This document shows positions 17,170 through 25,623 of a stretch of DNA of 64,000 bases, piece by piece. Location of the stretch: NCBI RefSeq assembly GCF_001294335.1, contig NZ_LGKG01000079.1, forward strand, positions 1-64,000, written 5' to 3'. Made by a program: the position numbers and the translations under genes. The notes beneath the pieces are model-generated. The model did not search any database. It had not been told where the DNA came from and saw nothing but the letters and a program-made list of their open reading frames with translations. Source of the DNA: Streptomyces chattanoogensis (GTDB taxonomy: Bacteria > Actinomycetota > Actinomycetes > Streptomycetales > Streptomycetaceae). The first letter of the stretch is position 1, and each line of letters begins with the position of its first letter.

Positions 17170-17764
17170 CGTTCCGCCGCCGTCGTCCTTAAATCGTTGA
17201 TTCGTCACACCAGCAGCATGGCGCGCGACCGAGGTATGTCCCCGGCGGTTCGCCGCCGCCATGCCCTCGCAGTGAGGGTACGGGAGGGGCCCACTGGCTG
17301 ATTCGGCGGCTCAGGACGCCCGCGACGGGGGCTGCGTCAGCCGGTCTTGCCTGGTCTGCCGGACGGGAGTTGGGCTGTCGGACGGGAGTTGGGCTGCCGC
17401 CGTACGGCTTCTCGGTTCGACGTCACCGCAACCGGACGTGCTCGCGTCGACTGCGGGGGGGGGAGGGGGGCGGATCGAGGCGGTGCCTGGCAGCTGCAGC
17501 ACGTGGTCTCGCTCGCCGACCTGACAGCGGGCGGAAGGGAAACGGAACCGGCCGCGCCGCCTGGTCACCACCTGGTCACCCAGGGGCCGGCACCCCATCC
17601 CTCCGCGCAGCCGTCTCTCGCGCACGCGACTTAGGCCGATTACCCTACGTGTCCACTTGCCCGCGCTACGTACCTCGCCTGCGTGACTGTGACGGGGCCA
17701 ATAGCGATGTGGTGGCGCCTATGAGCATCCTTCCCGGGGGGGTAGTGAGAGAGCGAGAACGGCG
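17170..17764. other. 595-bp intergenic region with a G-rich run
   Basis: No convincing gene is visible between two divergent genes. The notable feature is a G run at 17455-17470 (nine G, one A, six G), which could form a G-quadruplex or cause slippage. The 3' end should contain the promoter of the exopeptidase gene at 17765. Confidence 0.5.
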
Positions 17765-19345
17765 ATGCCCATATCCCGCAAGTCCATACCCTTGACCACC
17801 GGTGCACTGGCCGTCGCCACGTTGGTGGTGACCGGCTGCGGCGTCAGTGACGCCGCAGCGGCCCGGCCCGGCGATGCCAAGGACATGAACACGTCCGTCC
17901 CGGTGCTGCCCGCGCGATTCACGCAGCAGAAGGTCCAGTGGACGGCCTGTGGCAAGGACGTCACCCCCGACGCCGTACCCGGCGCGGAGTGCGGCTGGGT
18001 GAAGGTGCCTGTCGACTACGCCGCCCCGGACGGTCAGACCGTCAAACTGCGGGTGTCGCGGGTGCAGGCAAAGGAACCCGGTCGTCGGCTCGGGTCGCTG
18101 CTCTACAACCCCGGCGGCCCCGGTGCGGGCGGTGCGGCCGATGTGGCCGACGGAAACTGGCAGGCCGGTGAACAGGCTCGGGCCCGCTACGACCTGGTCG
18201 GCTTCGACCCGCGGGGCACAGCCGGCTCCGGGCAGATCAAGTGCCCAGACGGCGTGGTGCAGGAGCCCGAGAACCCGCCGCGTACCGAAGCGGAGGCCGC
18301 GAAGGCATTCGCCGACGCGAGCAGGCGGGCCCAGGCCTGCCGAAAGGCGAGCGGCGCGGTTCTCGCGCACATGGACAGCGTGAGCGTCGCGCGCGACCTG
18401 GATGTGCTGCGTACGGTCCTGGGGGACGCCAAGTTGAACTACACCGGTATCTCCTACGGCACCTTCATCGGCCAGCAGTACATGAAGCTGTTTCCCCGCA
18501 AGGTGGGCCGGATGGTGCTCGACGGTGTCGTCAACCCCGCCGCCGACATACAGCAGGTCGCCCGGCTCGATGCCAAGACCTCCGATGATGCGATGCGTCG
18601 ATACGCTCAAGACCTCGTCGCGCGCGGGGATGACCGTCTGGGAGCCACGGCCGAGGAGGTTGTGCGGAGGGTCACTGGCTTTGCCAGGAAGCTGGAGCAC
18701 GCGCCGCTGCAAGGGACCGACGGCGAGAAATTCACCGACGCCACCTTGTCCACGTATCTGGGGACGGCCGTGACGGCCCGAGAGAGCTGGAAGCCACTGA
18801 CCAAGGCGCTGGTGGCCGCCGTGCACGGGGACGGGGCCGCCTTCGAGCGCTTTGACGCCGAAACGGCCGGCGAGAGCGGTGGCGAGAAGCCGACGCCGCA
18901 GGAGGAGCAGTCCGACGAGAACATGTCGATGAGCCTGCCGGCGGTGCTGTGCCTGGATTCCCCGTCCGCGCCGAAGTCCCCGAAGAAGATGCTCGACACC
19001 GCTGACGCCTTCGCCAGGCAGTCGCCGCTCTTCGGGCGTTACTACGCCTGGCAGATGATCGACTGCGCGACGTGGCCGATCGCTCCCACCGGTGTGGCCG
19101 AGCCGGTCAAGGCATCCGGGGCCGCGCCGGTGCTGCTGGTGTCGTACACCGACGATGTGCAAACTCCGCTGCAGAACGCGCAGGCGGTGCACCGGCAGTT
19201 GGACAACAGCTCGCTGCTCGTACGCAAGGGCCAGGGGCACGGGGCGTACGCCTCGGAGGATCCGTCCACGTGCACCGACCGCGCCGTCGACAGGTATCTG
19301 GTCGGGGGAAAGCTGCCGGACCGGGCCGCCAACTGCCCGCGCTGA
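17765..19345 (+). CDS. Tap-like secreted lipoprotein exopeptidase (alpha/beta hydrolase, S33)
   Basis: The 526-residue protein starts with a lipoprotein signal (LVVTGC, Cys25), so it should be exported and lipid-anchored. It has the layout of Streptomyces tripeptidyl aminopeptidases: oxyanion region LYNPGGPG (113-120), FDPRG (148-151), nucleophile elbow GISYGT (Ser230), an Asp in SYTDDVQTP (about 463) and a His in GQGHGAY (about 492), with a C-terminal TAP-like segment. These enzymes remove tripeptides or other short peptides from protein N-termini outside the cell. A paralogue of the same length, but with a cleavable signal, lies at 26810-28390. Confidence 0.9.
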   Translation: MPISRKSIPLTTGALAVATLVVTGCGVSDAAAARPGDAKDMNTSVPVLPARFTQQKVQWTACGKDVTPDAVPGAECGWVKVPVDYAAPDGQTVKLRVSRVQAKEPGRRLGSLLYNPGGPGAGGAADVADGNWQAGEQARARYDLVGFDPRGTAGSGQIKCPDGVVQEPENPPRTEAEAAKAFADASRRAQACRKASGAVLAHMDSVSVARDLDVLRTVLGDAKLNYTGISYGTFIGQQYMKLFPRKVGRMVLDGVVNPAADIQQVARLDAKTSDDAMRRYAQDLVARGDDRLGATAEEVVRRVTGFARKLEHAPLQGTDGEKFTDATLSTYLGTAVTARESWKPLTKALVAAVHGDGAAFERFDAETAGESGGEKPTPQEEQSDENMSMSLPAVLCLDSPSAPKSPKKMLDTADAFARQSPLFGRYYAWQMIDCATWPIAPTGVAEPVKASGAAPVLLVSYTDDVQTPLQNAQAVHRQLDNSSLLVRKGQGHGAYASEDPSTCTDRAVDRYLVGGKLPDRAANCPR

Positions 19346-19589
19346 CAGGGGGAGGCCGGCGGATGTACGCGGCGTGGTGACTCGCATGACGAAGCCGCCG
19401 TCTGTGAGCGGGCCCTGTCTCACCGCGGCGTCGCGTCTGCCCAGGCCCGTCGGCGGGTGATCACCGGCGCCCACCTCGTCCGCTGCTCCATGCCGGCGCC
19501 AGGTTCGCACACGGATGCCTGGCCAAGCGCACGGAGACCGTCACGCCGCCTGATCGCGCCGCCGAGGTGTGTGGCCAGCTATGGCGCAG

Positions 19590-20261
19590 TCAGCCCAGCA
19601 CGCCGGTCAGAGCGCGGGTGAGCACGGCGTCGAACCGGTCGCGGGCGTTGCCGCCACCCGGGGAAGCGGCGAGCAAGGCGGTGATACGGGGGTGGCTTCC
19701 GGCGGCGGCAACATGACGGAGGTAGGCGGATTGCCGCGGGGCGCTGCTGTCCTCGGCAGCCATCTCGTTCTGGACGAACAGCGCGGTCAGGCCGCTGACG
19801 AGGGCGAATGCCTCGAGTTTTCGCTCGGCGTCGGCCGGGTGGTCGGCGAGCACGTCGAGCATGTGCTCCAGTAGATCGACTCCGTGGGGGCCGAGCCTGG
19901 GGCGACCCATGACCATGGTGGGCAGCCACGGGTGGCGGCGCATGATCTGCCGGGCCTGGCGGGCGATGGCGAGCAGATCGGCCTGCCAGTCACCGCTGGG
20001 GGCAGGCAGGTCGTATTCGCCCGCGGTGCTGTCCGTCATCAGGTCGAGCAGGTCGTCGCGGGTGGCCACATAGCGGTAGAGCGAGGCGGCGCCGGTACCC
20101 AGGACCGATGCGACGCGGCGCATGGAGACGGCCTCCAGGCCCTCGCGGTCGGCCAGTTCCACCGCGGCAGCGGTGATCTCGGCGCGACTGCGCTCGGCCG
20201 GGCGTCCAACCGAGGCCTGCTCCGGCCGCATCCAGATCACTGATTCCTGCTGTCCTGCCAC
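19590..20261 (-). CDS. TetR family transcriptional regulator
   Basis: The 223-residue protein has a TetR N-terminal helix-turn-helix (ITAAAVELADREGLEAVSM, then VLGTGAASLYRYVATRDDLL) and the helical C-terminal ligand domain of the TetR_C class. GTG 20261 is preferred over GTG 20267, because the latter forms part of the ribosome-binding site GGGAGGTG. It is divergent from the hydrolase at 20339, with a 40-bp palindrome between them, so it very likely represses both genes until a ligand, perhaps the hydrolase substrate, binds. Confidence 0.9.
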   Translation of the reverse strand: MAGQQESVIWMRPEQASVGRPAERSRAEITAAAVELADREGLEAVSMRRVASVLGTGAASLYRYVATRDDLLDLMTDSTAGEYDLPAPSGDWQADLLAIARQARQIMRRHPWLPTMVMGRPRLGPHGVDLLEHMLDVLADHPADAERKLEAFALVSGLTALFVQNEMAAEDSSAPRQSAYLRHVAAAGSHPRITALLAASPGGGNARDRFDAVLTRALTGVLG

Positions 20262-20289
20262 TGCCACCTCCCGTGTTGCCGCCAGCCTA

Positions 20290-20329
20290 CCTATCGCATA
20301 CGGTGTTCGCGAACGACGTACGCGATAGG
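20290..20329. promoter_or_regulatory. 40-bp palindromic TetR operator
   Basis: The arms CCTATCGCATACG (20290-20302) and CGTACGCGATAGG (20317-20329) differ at one position. The centre is a perfect palindrome, GTTCGCGAAC (20305-20314). Over the whole 20-base half-site, 17 positions are symmetric. It lies midway between the tetR and hydrolase starts, so a bound repressor would control both. Confidence 0.8.
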
Positions 20330-20338
20330 AGAGATGCG

Positions 20339-21283
20339 ATGACGCGCTATGCGCACAATGGCGAGATCCGGATCGCCTTCGAGGACCTGGGGGGAGCGGG
20401 CGGCGACCCGCTGCTGCTGGTCATGGGGCTGGGAACCTCACGGTTCTGGTGGCCGGACGGCCTGGTCGCCGAACTGGTCGGCCGCGGCTTCCACGTCGTG
20501 GCCTACGACCAGCGCGACGCCGGCCAGTCCACCCACCTGCCCAACCCGCGCGTCGGCCCGCCGATCAAGGCCCTGCTGCGCCGCGAAGCTCCGGCCTACG
20601 GCGCCGAGGATCTCACCGACGACGCGGTCGCCGTCCTCGACACCGTCGGCTGGGAAGGCGCCCACCTCTTCGGCCACTCGATGGGTGGGCTCGTCGCACA
20701 GCGCACCGCGATCCGCCACCCGAAGCGTGTGCTGAGCCTGGCAACCTCCTCGGCCGTCCCCAGCGACGCGAAGGGCCTGGGCCTCCTGCGTTACCTGCGC
20801 CTGGCATGCCTGCCCCGTTTCGCCCGGCTTCACTACCCCGAGACCTTTCAGGGCAACCTGGATCTGGCGGTGGCCGTCGCCCGTATCCTGGCCGCGCCCG
20901 GCCAGCGCATCGACGAGCACGATGTCCGCGAGTTCGTAGACAAGGAGGCGGCCCACGAGGTCGCGAGCTTCCGTGAGGAGAAGGCGCAGAGCCGTCAGAT
21001 CGGCGCGAAGTGGCACGGCGGACCACTCGCCCAGATCACCGCGCCGACCCTGGTACTGCACGGCGAGCGCGACCCGCTCTTGCGCGTGGCGGCAGCGCGC
21101 GACATCGCCGCCGCCGTCCCCGACGCACGCCTGCGCACCCTGCCCGGAGTCGGCCACTTCCTCGCCCGCGGCGTCTGGGCCACCTATGCGGACGAACTGC
21201 GCGCGCTCGCTGACAGCGCCGACGAGCAACTGAAACCGCAGCTCAACGGGATCACACAGACAGAGGTACGGGATCACGTATAG
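20339..21283 (+). CDS. Alpha/beta hydrolase
   Basis: The 314-residue cytoplasmic protein has the standard fold: oxyanion segment LVMGLGTSRFWWP, strand-turn YDQRDAGQS, nucleophile elbow GHSMGG (Ser114), acidic residue in HGERDPLL and His in GVGHFLARG. The arrangement resembles haloalkane dehalogenase/esterase-like hydrolases such as DhaA-type or anthracycline esterase (RdmC-like) enzymes, where YDQRDxGQS is common. ATG 20339 follows GGAGAG at short distance. Control by the divergent TetR protein through the 40-bp palindrome is likely. The substrate is unknown. Confidence 0.88.
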   Translation: MTRYAHNGEIRIAFEDLGGAGGDPLLLVMGLGTSRFWWPDGLVAELVGRGFHVVAYDQRDAGQSTHLPNPRVGPPIKALLRREAPAYGAEDLTDDAVAVLDTVGWEGAHLFGHSMGGLVAQRTAIRHPKRVLSLATSSAVPSDAKGLGLLRYLRLACLPRFARLHYPETFQGNLDLAVAVARILAAPGQRIDEHDVREFVDKEAAHEVASFREEKAQSRQIGAKWHGGPLAQITAPTLVLHGERDPLLRVAAARDIAAAVPDARLRTLPGVGHFLARGVWATYADELRALADSADEQLKPQLNGITQTEVRDHV

Positions 21284-21325
21284 GTAAGTGGCGACCGCCG
21301 CCCGGCGCACTCCTTGGGGCCACCT

Positions 21326-22630
21326 TCATGAAGCGACGATGTGCGCCTCATCTGACAGGCGGAAGGCCAGACTCATTGCGTCGTCCGTCATGTGCGTCAG
21401 TGGGTTCTGCCGCAGGCACAGGGTGCCCAAGCGAGGCGTGAATGTCCTGCTGTCTCCATGGCTCACGGGGAAAAAGAACCCGAGACGGCCGGTGACTGGA
21501 TGCCGGGCCGGCAGGTGGGAGGTGGCGCGACTACCTTTTCCGAACCTTGTCGGATCGGAGGTTGCCAGCCGGCCTTGGGTGGCCTCATTCCACACACTTG
21601 CGAAATCCAGCGACTTGGTGAACCTCTGGAGAATAGGCCGACGCCCCAGCAGGTTCTGATCGATGCGGGCTCCCCGCAGATAATCAAGCCACTGGTCTTG
21701 TGTACGGGTTCGCCCCAGCACCACGCTACGACTTCCCCATGACCATGCTTTCTCCACGTCTGTCGCTTTGAGAACCCACTGGCTCCGATCGCGAATACCG
21801 AGGGATTCATGCTGAGGGTGGGAGAGGGCATCTTTCAAAGGATATGACTCAATGCAAGCCGAACGCAGAAACGCAAGATTCTCCTTGCCGATGGATTCCG
21901 TAAGGGAATCGGTCATCAACGGATCGTGCAGCATCGCGAAGATCATCTTCGAGTCGAGCCAAGGTTCCGCCGTGACAACGCGGCAACTCCCCAACCGGAG
22001 CGGTTGGGCAAGCTCGGAGCGGTAAAAGAGCCTGTCAATCAGAGCGCTCTGGGCGACTGGCTCGGCGTCGATGTTGACCGCTGTGATATCGAAATCCAGA
22101 TTTTCTCGCATACTTTGAGCGAAAAACTGGGTCTCGGACCTGCATTCCGTCACTGTTCCGGTCGCATAGCATGCCCGATCGACACCCATGCTGGCGTACC
22201 AGTCTGCAAATCCCTGCAGGAAGTCCAAATGATCGGACCGGCCAGGAAGGCTGGCCAGCAGCCAGCCGCGTCCGGAAGCCACGAAATCCATCTCGCAGAT
22301 TTTTGGTCCTTCCGCAGTCAAGATGATATCCGGTCGGCACACGTGTCCGAGAGAAGGAAGGGTCCCATAGGGCTCCGCGCTGTACGGAATCAGCCGACCC
22401 CACTTCGGGTGCTGCCGGAGGGCATCCCCGAGGACGAACCGGACGAGCGCAGGGAGAGCCTTGGCGAATCGCTGGGTGAAATCACTCAACGGCAGCGCCA
22501 GAAGTCCTTCCGCCGTTTTCGATGGAACAGCTTTCGACGGAACGGTCGATGAGGACGAGGTAATCAGCGTGATCCCTCCTTCGGGAGTGGCAGGCAGACA
22601 CGTTTGAACGACCCCGCCTGGTGCCCACAC
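21326..22630 (-). CDS. Circularly permuted ATP-grasp-like protein
   Basis: I base this call on motif order. RPDIILTAEGPKICEMDF (residues 99-116) resembles the substrate/metal strand of circularly permuted ATP-grasp ligases. EPWLDSKMIFAMLHDPL (222-238) matches their KALLALL helix. RDRSQWVLKATDVE and SVVLGRTRTQDQW (280-314) match the WVLKP...VVLG nucleotide-binding part. Such enzymes make amide bonds using ATP. Codons are less GC-biased than those of neighbours, suggesting recent transfer. The start is uncertain: GTG 22630 has GGGGTGA upstream, but a better site (GAAGGAGGG, about 22574-22582) precedes only a CTG at 22567. It converges with the hydrolase gene. Confidence 0.55.
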   Translation of the reverse strand: MWAPGGVVQTCLPATPEGGITLITSSSSTVPSKAVPSKTAEGLLALPLSDFTQRFAKALPALVRFVLGDALRQHPKWGRLIPYSAEPYGTLPSLGHVCRPDIILTAEGPKICEMDFVASGRGWLLASLPGRSDHLDFLQGFADWYASMGVDRACYATGTVTECRSETQFFAQSMRENLDFDITAVNIDAEPVAQSALIDRLFYRSELAQPLRLGSCRVVTAEPWLDSKMIFAMLHDPLMTDSLTESIGKENLAFLRSACIESYPLKDALSHPQHESLGIRDRSQWVLKATDVEKAWSWGSRSVVLGRTRTQDQWLDYLRGARIDQNLLGRRPILQRFTKSLDFASVWNEATQGRLATSDPTRFGKGSRATSHLPARHPVTGRLGFFFPVSHGDSRTFTPRLGTLCLRQNPLTHMTDDAMSLAFRLSDEAHIVAS

Positions 22631-22990
22631 TGCCGACCGGTCACCCCTCGGTGCGCGTCGAATTCGTCTGGTCCAGTGACCTGGTGACCCAGTGGTCCGG
22701 TGCGCCTTGCCACCCTGCGTCGATTCAGACAGCGGGGGAGTCGCTCACGGCATGGGGGCGGTTAGGGAGCACGGCAGCTGCTCGTCGTCGCCGATGAAAA
22801 ACGCGTACCAGGCGCTGGTGTGCTCGGTGATTGCTGAGCGGCGTGCGGCTGGCCATTGCCCGGACGGACACCTTCGCCACGGAGGCGTACGTCGCCGTTG
22901 CCATTCCGGCAACAATAGTTGTGATCCCGTACGCGTAGCCGCAGCCTGATGCTCGACCCACAGCCGTCGAGACAAACAGGAGGCCACACG
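22631..22990. other. 360-bp intergenic region without a clear gene
   Basis: This lies between the divergent ATP-grasp-like gene and the cupin gene. Short frames occur on both strands; one on the minus strand reads ITEHTSAWYAFFIGDDEQL and looks protein-like, but it has no start or context. The 3' end holds the cupin promoter and its ribosome site AGGAGG. Confidence 0.4.
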
Positions 22991-23434
22991 ATGACCACCC
23001 ACGAACACGTCGGATCCACACCGAACACCGACGGCAAGCGGCCGCTGGGGAACCGCGTCCACCACGTTCGGGCCGGCGAGTTGGATGGCCATGCCGCCAT
23101 CAGCGGCGGCACCGTCGGCTCGAAGAAGCTCTGGATGGGGCTGGTGGAAAATCCGCCGTTGAGCGCAACGGACAACCACCATCACGGCGATTCGGAGGCG
23201 GGGATCTACGTGGTCAGCGGTCACCCCGTGTTCGTCTTCCACGACGGCATACAGGAGGTACGAATCTCCGCCGATCCCGGCGACTTCCTGCTTGTTCCCC
23301 CGTTCGTCCCTCATCGCGAGGAGAACCCCGACCCGAACGAGCCCGTGGTCGTCGTGATCGCACGGACCACGCAAGAGCCGATCAAGGTCTCTCTGCCCGA
23401 GCTGTACCAACTCAAGGAGGCAGGCACGCGGTAG
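22991..23434 (+). CDS. Cupin domain protein
   Basis: The 147-residue protein is a single-domain cupin. Motif 1 is HHHGDSEAGIYVVSG (His63-65, Glu69 as likely metal ligands), and motif 2 is DPGDFLLVPPFVPHREEN (His108). Small cupins of this form bind Fe, Mn or Zn and act as dioxygenases, isomerases or sugar/small-molecule sensors. The ATG at 22991 follows AGGAGG at seven bases. The gene stops shortly before a frameshifted ORF. No operon partner gives a clue to the substrate. Confidence 0.85.
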   Translation: MTTHEHVGSTPNTDGKRPLGNRVHHVRAGELDGHAAISGGTVGSKKLWMGLVENPPLSATDNHHHGDSEAGIYVVSGHPVFVFHDGIQEVRISADPGDFLLVPPFVPHREENPDPNEPVVVVIARTTQEPIKVSLPELYQLKEAGTR

Positions 23435-23472
23435 GAAGAAGAAGACCGACGCGCGCGGACCGATGGAACGGA

Positions 23473-24304
23473 ATGAAGCACCCGTGCCTACTACTGGCGT
23501 GCGTGCCGAAAGCGAATCTTGGTTCTGAGCCTGCCGGGCCGCCATGGCGGCGGTGGAGCGAGGTAGGAGCGGAGGAAGCGGCAGCCCAAGGGGTGTTCGC
23601 GCCGGTGTATGCCGTCTCCTTCGGCGCTCCGGGAGCAATCGTCGTCGCGCCGGGTGACACCCGCGGCACCGTCCTGATCCCCGATCGGTGTGGCGGATAC
23701 TGCTGTGGGCTGGACGGGAGCGACGGCCCCAACCTTGCCTGCGCACAGTGCGGCCGGGCGGTGGCGACCCGCATCGATGACTGCTCGCTGTGGCAGTCGG
23801 TGTGGTTCGAGCCGCTCGCCGTACGCCGCTTGGCCGCCGAGGATCCCGATGATCGGACGGCTGACTGGGAGGTGCTGGCGCAGCAGCGGCGGACGCCGCG
23901 TGCTCGACGGGCTGATCCCTTCCGGGATGCCCGCGAAGACCGTGGCGTTGGCCGGACCGGGACTGCCCGCACCCAACCCGGCCCCCGACATCCTTCTGGT
24001 TCCGTGCCATCCGCGGACGGGGAAAGCCTGGCAGCCGCCGGGCACCACAGCCACCGTGCCCCTGTCCGCCGAGGTATGGACGCATCTGGCCTTCCACCGC
24101 GAGCCGCTGCCCGTACCCGCGACAGGTGGACTGCCCGACGGTGTTCTCCGCGACGATCCACTGCCGATGCATCCACGAGGGTTGTTCCGGCCCGATCGGG
24201 AACTGTTCCTCGACACGCTGGCACGGCTGCCGGCCGTCCGCCAGCCGTGGCTGCGCAGGATCTACGACCTCGTGAGGGACTTCCGGTACCCCCGCCTGTT
24301 CTGA
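23473..24304 (+). pseudogene. Frameshifted hypothetical gene with a cysteine-rich motif
   Basis: Two overlapping frames together make one plausible protein. The first, from ATG 23473, runs through PVYAVSFGAPGAIVVAPGDTRGTV and a putative zinc site, CGGYCCGLDGSDGPNLACAQCG, to DWEVLAQQRR. The second frame then continues with VLDGLIPSGMPAKTVALAGPG to the end RIYDLVRDFRYPRLF. The switch is between about 23881 and 23905. Either the gene is broken or the sequence has a one-base error. The family is unknown to me; the Cys cluster suggests metal binding. It would lie just downstream of the cupin gene on the same strand. Confidence 0.65.
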
Positions 24305-24495
24305 CAGGTGGTGAGCGAATGCGGTTCGGACAGCCGGCCGTGCTGGTTTTCTGATGGGCGGTCAGCAGGCAGTGTTGCGGACGAGACGAGTTGGGTACTT
24401 GTCCGTCGCCTCGTGGCTCGGCGGGAGGTGTGGTCGGGCACCAGGAGGCAACGGTCCAGTCGTTCTCTCCCCCACAGCGCCCAGGCCCGCCGCGC

Positions 24496-25467
24496 TCAGG
24501 CAGCTGTCTGCTGGTGGCGGAACGTGCGTCGGTATGCCTGGGGGCTGACGCCGATGGCGGTGTGGAGGTGCTGGCGCAGCGAGGTACCGGTGCCGAATCC
24601 GGCCCGGTGGGCGACGAGGTCGATCGGCCAGTCGGTGGTTTCCAGGAAGTGGCGTGCCAGATCAACGCGTTGCCGGGCGAGCCACTGGCCGGACGTGCTG
24701 CCGACTTCTTCGCGGAAGCGGCGGCTGAAGGTGCGCACACTCATGTTGGCATGGGCGGCGAGGTCGGACAGGGTGAGCGGTTCGGCCAGGCGCTGCATGG
24801 CCCATGCCCGGGTGGCCGCGGTGCTGCCGGTTGACGGGTCGGGGACGGGGCGTTGGAGGTACTGGGCCTGGCCGCCCTCGCGCCAGGGCGGAACGACACA
24901 GGAGCGGGCGACCTCGTTGGCGATGTGGCTGCCGTGATCGCGGCGGATGATGTGCAGACACAGGTCGATACCAGCAGCGACTCCCGCGGAGGTGAGTACC
25001 TCACCGTCGTCGACGTACAGGACGTCGGGGTCGATGCGGGTGGCGGTGAACATCCGCTGGAGCCGGTCGGCCTCACGCCAGTGCGTGGTGGCGGGACGTC
25101 CGTCGAGGAGGCCGGCCGCGGCCAGGACGTAGGCGCCGGTGCAGATCGCCACGATTCTCGTGCCGGGCCGGACGGCGGCCAGGGCATCACGCAGCGGGCC
25201 CGGCAGGCGGCCTTCTTCCCGTATCGGTCCCAGGCGGTGAGAGGGCGGGACGACGACGGTGTCGACGGCGGCCAGCAGGGAGGCGTCGTGGGAGACGGCC
25301 AGGTCGTAGTCGGCCTCGGCGTGCACGGGGCCGCCGTCCAGGCTGCACGTGGTCACGGAGTAGAGCTGGCTGCCGTCGCTGCCGCGGGCGGCGTGGAAGA
25401 TGCGCGCGGGAATGCCGAGTTCGAAGGGGACGACGCCGTCCAGAGCCAGAACGCCAACACGGTGCAT
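24496..25467 (-). CDS. GlxA-family (DJ-1/AraC) transcriptional regulator
   Basis: The 323-residue protein joins a DJ-1/PfpI-like N-terminal domain (about 1-165, containing VVPPSHR and the nucleophile-elbow-like ICTGAYVLAAAG) to an AraC DNA-binding domain (about 225-320, with LSDLAAHANMSVRTFSRRFREEVG and a second helix-turn-helix ending FRHQQ). GlxA-type proteins are non-enzymatic regulators of small-molecule metabolism. It is divergent from the quinone oxidoreductase gene at 25624, with repeats in the gap, and is the likely regulator of that gene. Confidence 0.9.
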   Translation of the reverse strand: MHRVGVLALDGVVPFELGIPARIFHAARGSDGSQLYSVTTCSLDGGPVHAEADYDLAVSHDASLLAAVDTVVVPPSHRLGPIREEGRLPGPLRDALAAVRPGTRIVAICTGAYVLAAAGLLDGRPATTHWREADRLQRMFTATRIDPDVLYVDDGEVLTSAGVAAGIDLCLHIIRRDHGSHIANEVARSCVVPPWREGGQAQYLQRPVPDPSTGSTAATRAWAMQRLAEPLTLSDLAAHANMSVRTFSRRFREEVGSTSGQWLARQRVDLARHFLETTDWPIDLVAHRAGFGTGTSLRQHLHTAIGVSPQAYRRTFRHQQTAA

Positions 25468-25542
25468 GGCCGGATTCTTTCAGGACATGGCCAGCACGCC
25501 ATCACAGGGGGCTGTGCCGACCAGGCAGCCTTGGACCGTGTC

Positions 25543-25587
25543 CGGCACCACTGGCACCACCAGCGCTACTGGCACCACTGGCACCAC
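25543..25587. repeat. Five 9-bp units between the GlxA regulator and its target
   Basis: In perfect 9-bp register the units read CGGCACCAC, TGGCACCAC, CAGCGCTAC, TGGCACCAC, TGGCACCAC. The third is divergent. The array lies in the divergent promoter gap upstream of the oxidoreductase gene. It may be a set of binding half-sites or a slippage array. Confidence 0.7.
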
Positions 25588-25623
25588 AACCACACCGCAC
25601 CTTTCCGGAGAAGGAACGCCTCC

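Noticed and set aside
17666..19510. A 600-codon minus-strand open frame over the Tap-like peptidase.
   Set aside because: It has no signal, motif or ribosome site. The plus strand carries a complete lipobox, Ser-Asp-His triad and signature segments.
24853..25623. A long in-frame plus-strand extension of the quinone oxidoreductase.
   Set aside because: Most of it is antisense to the GlxA regulator. The oxidoreductase starts at 25624, after a good ribosome site.
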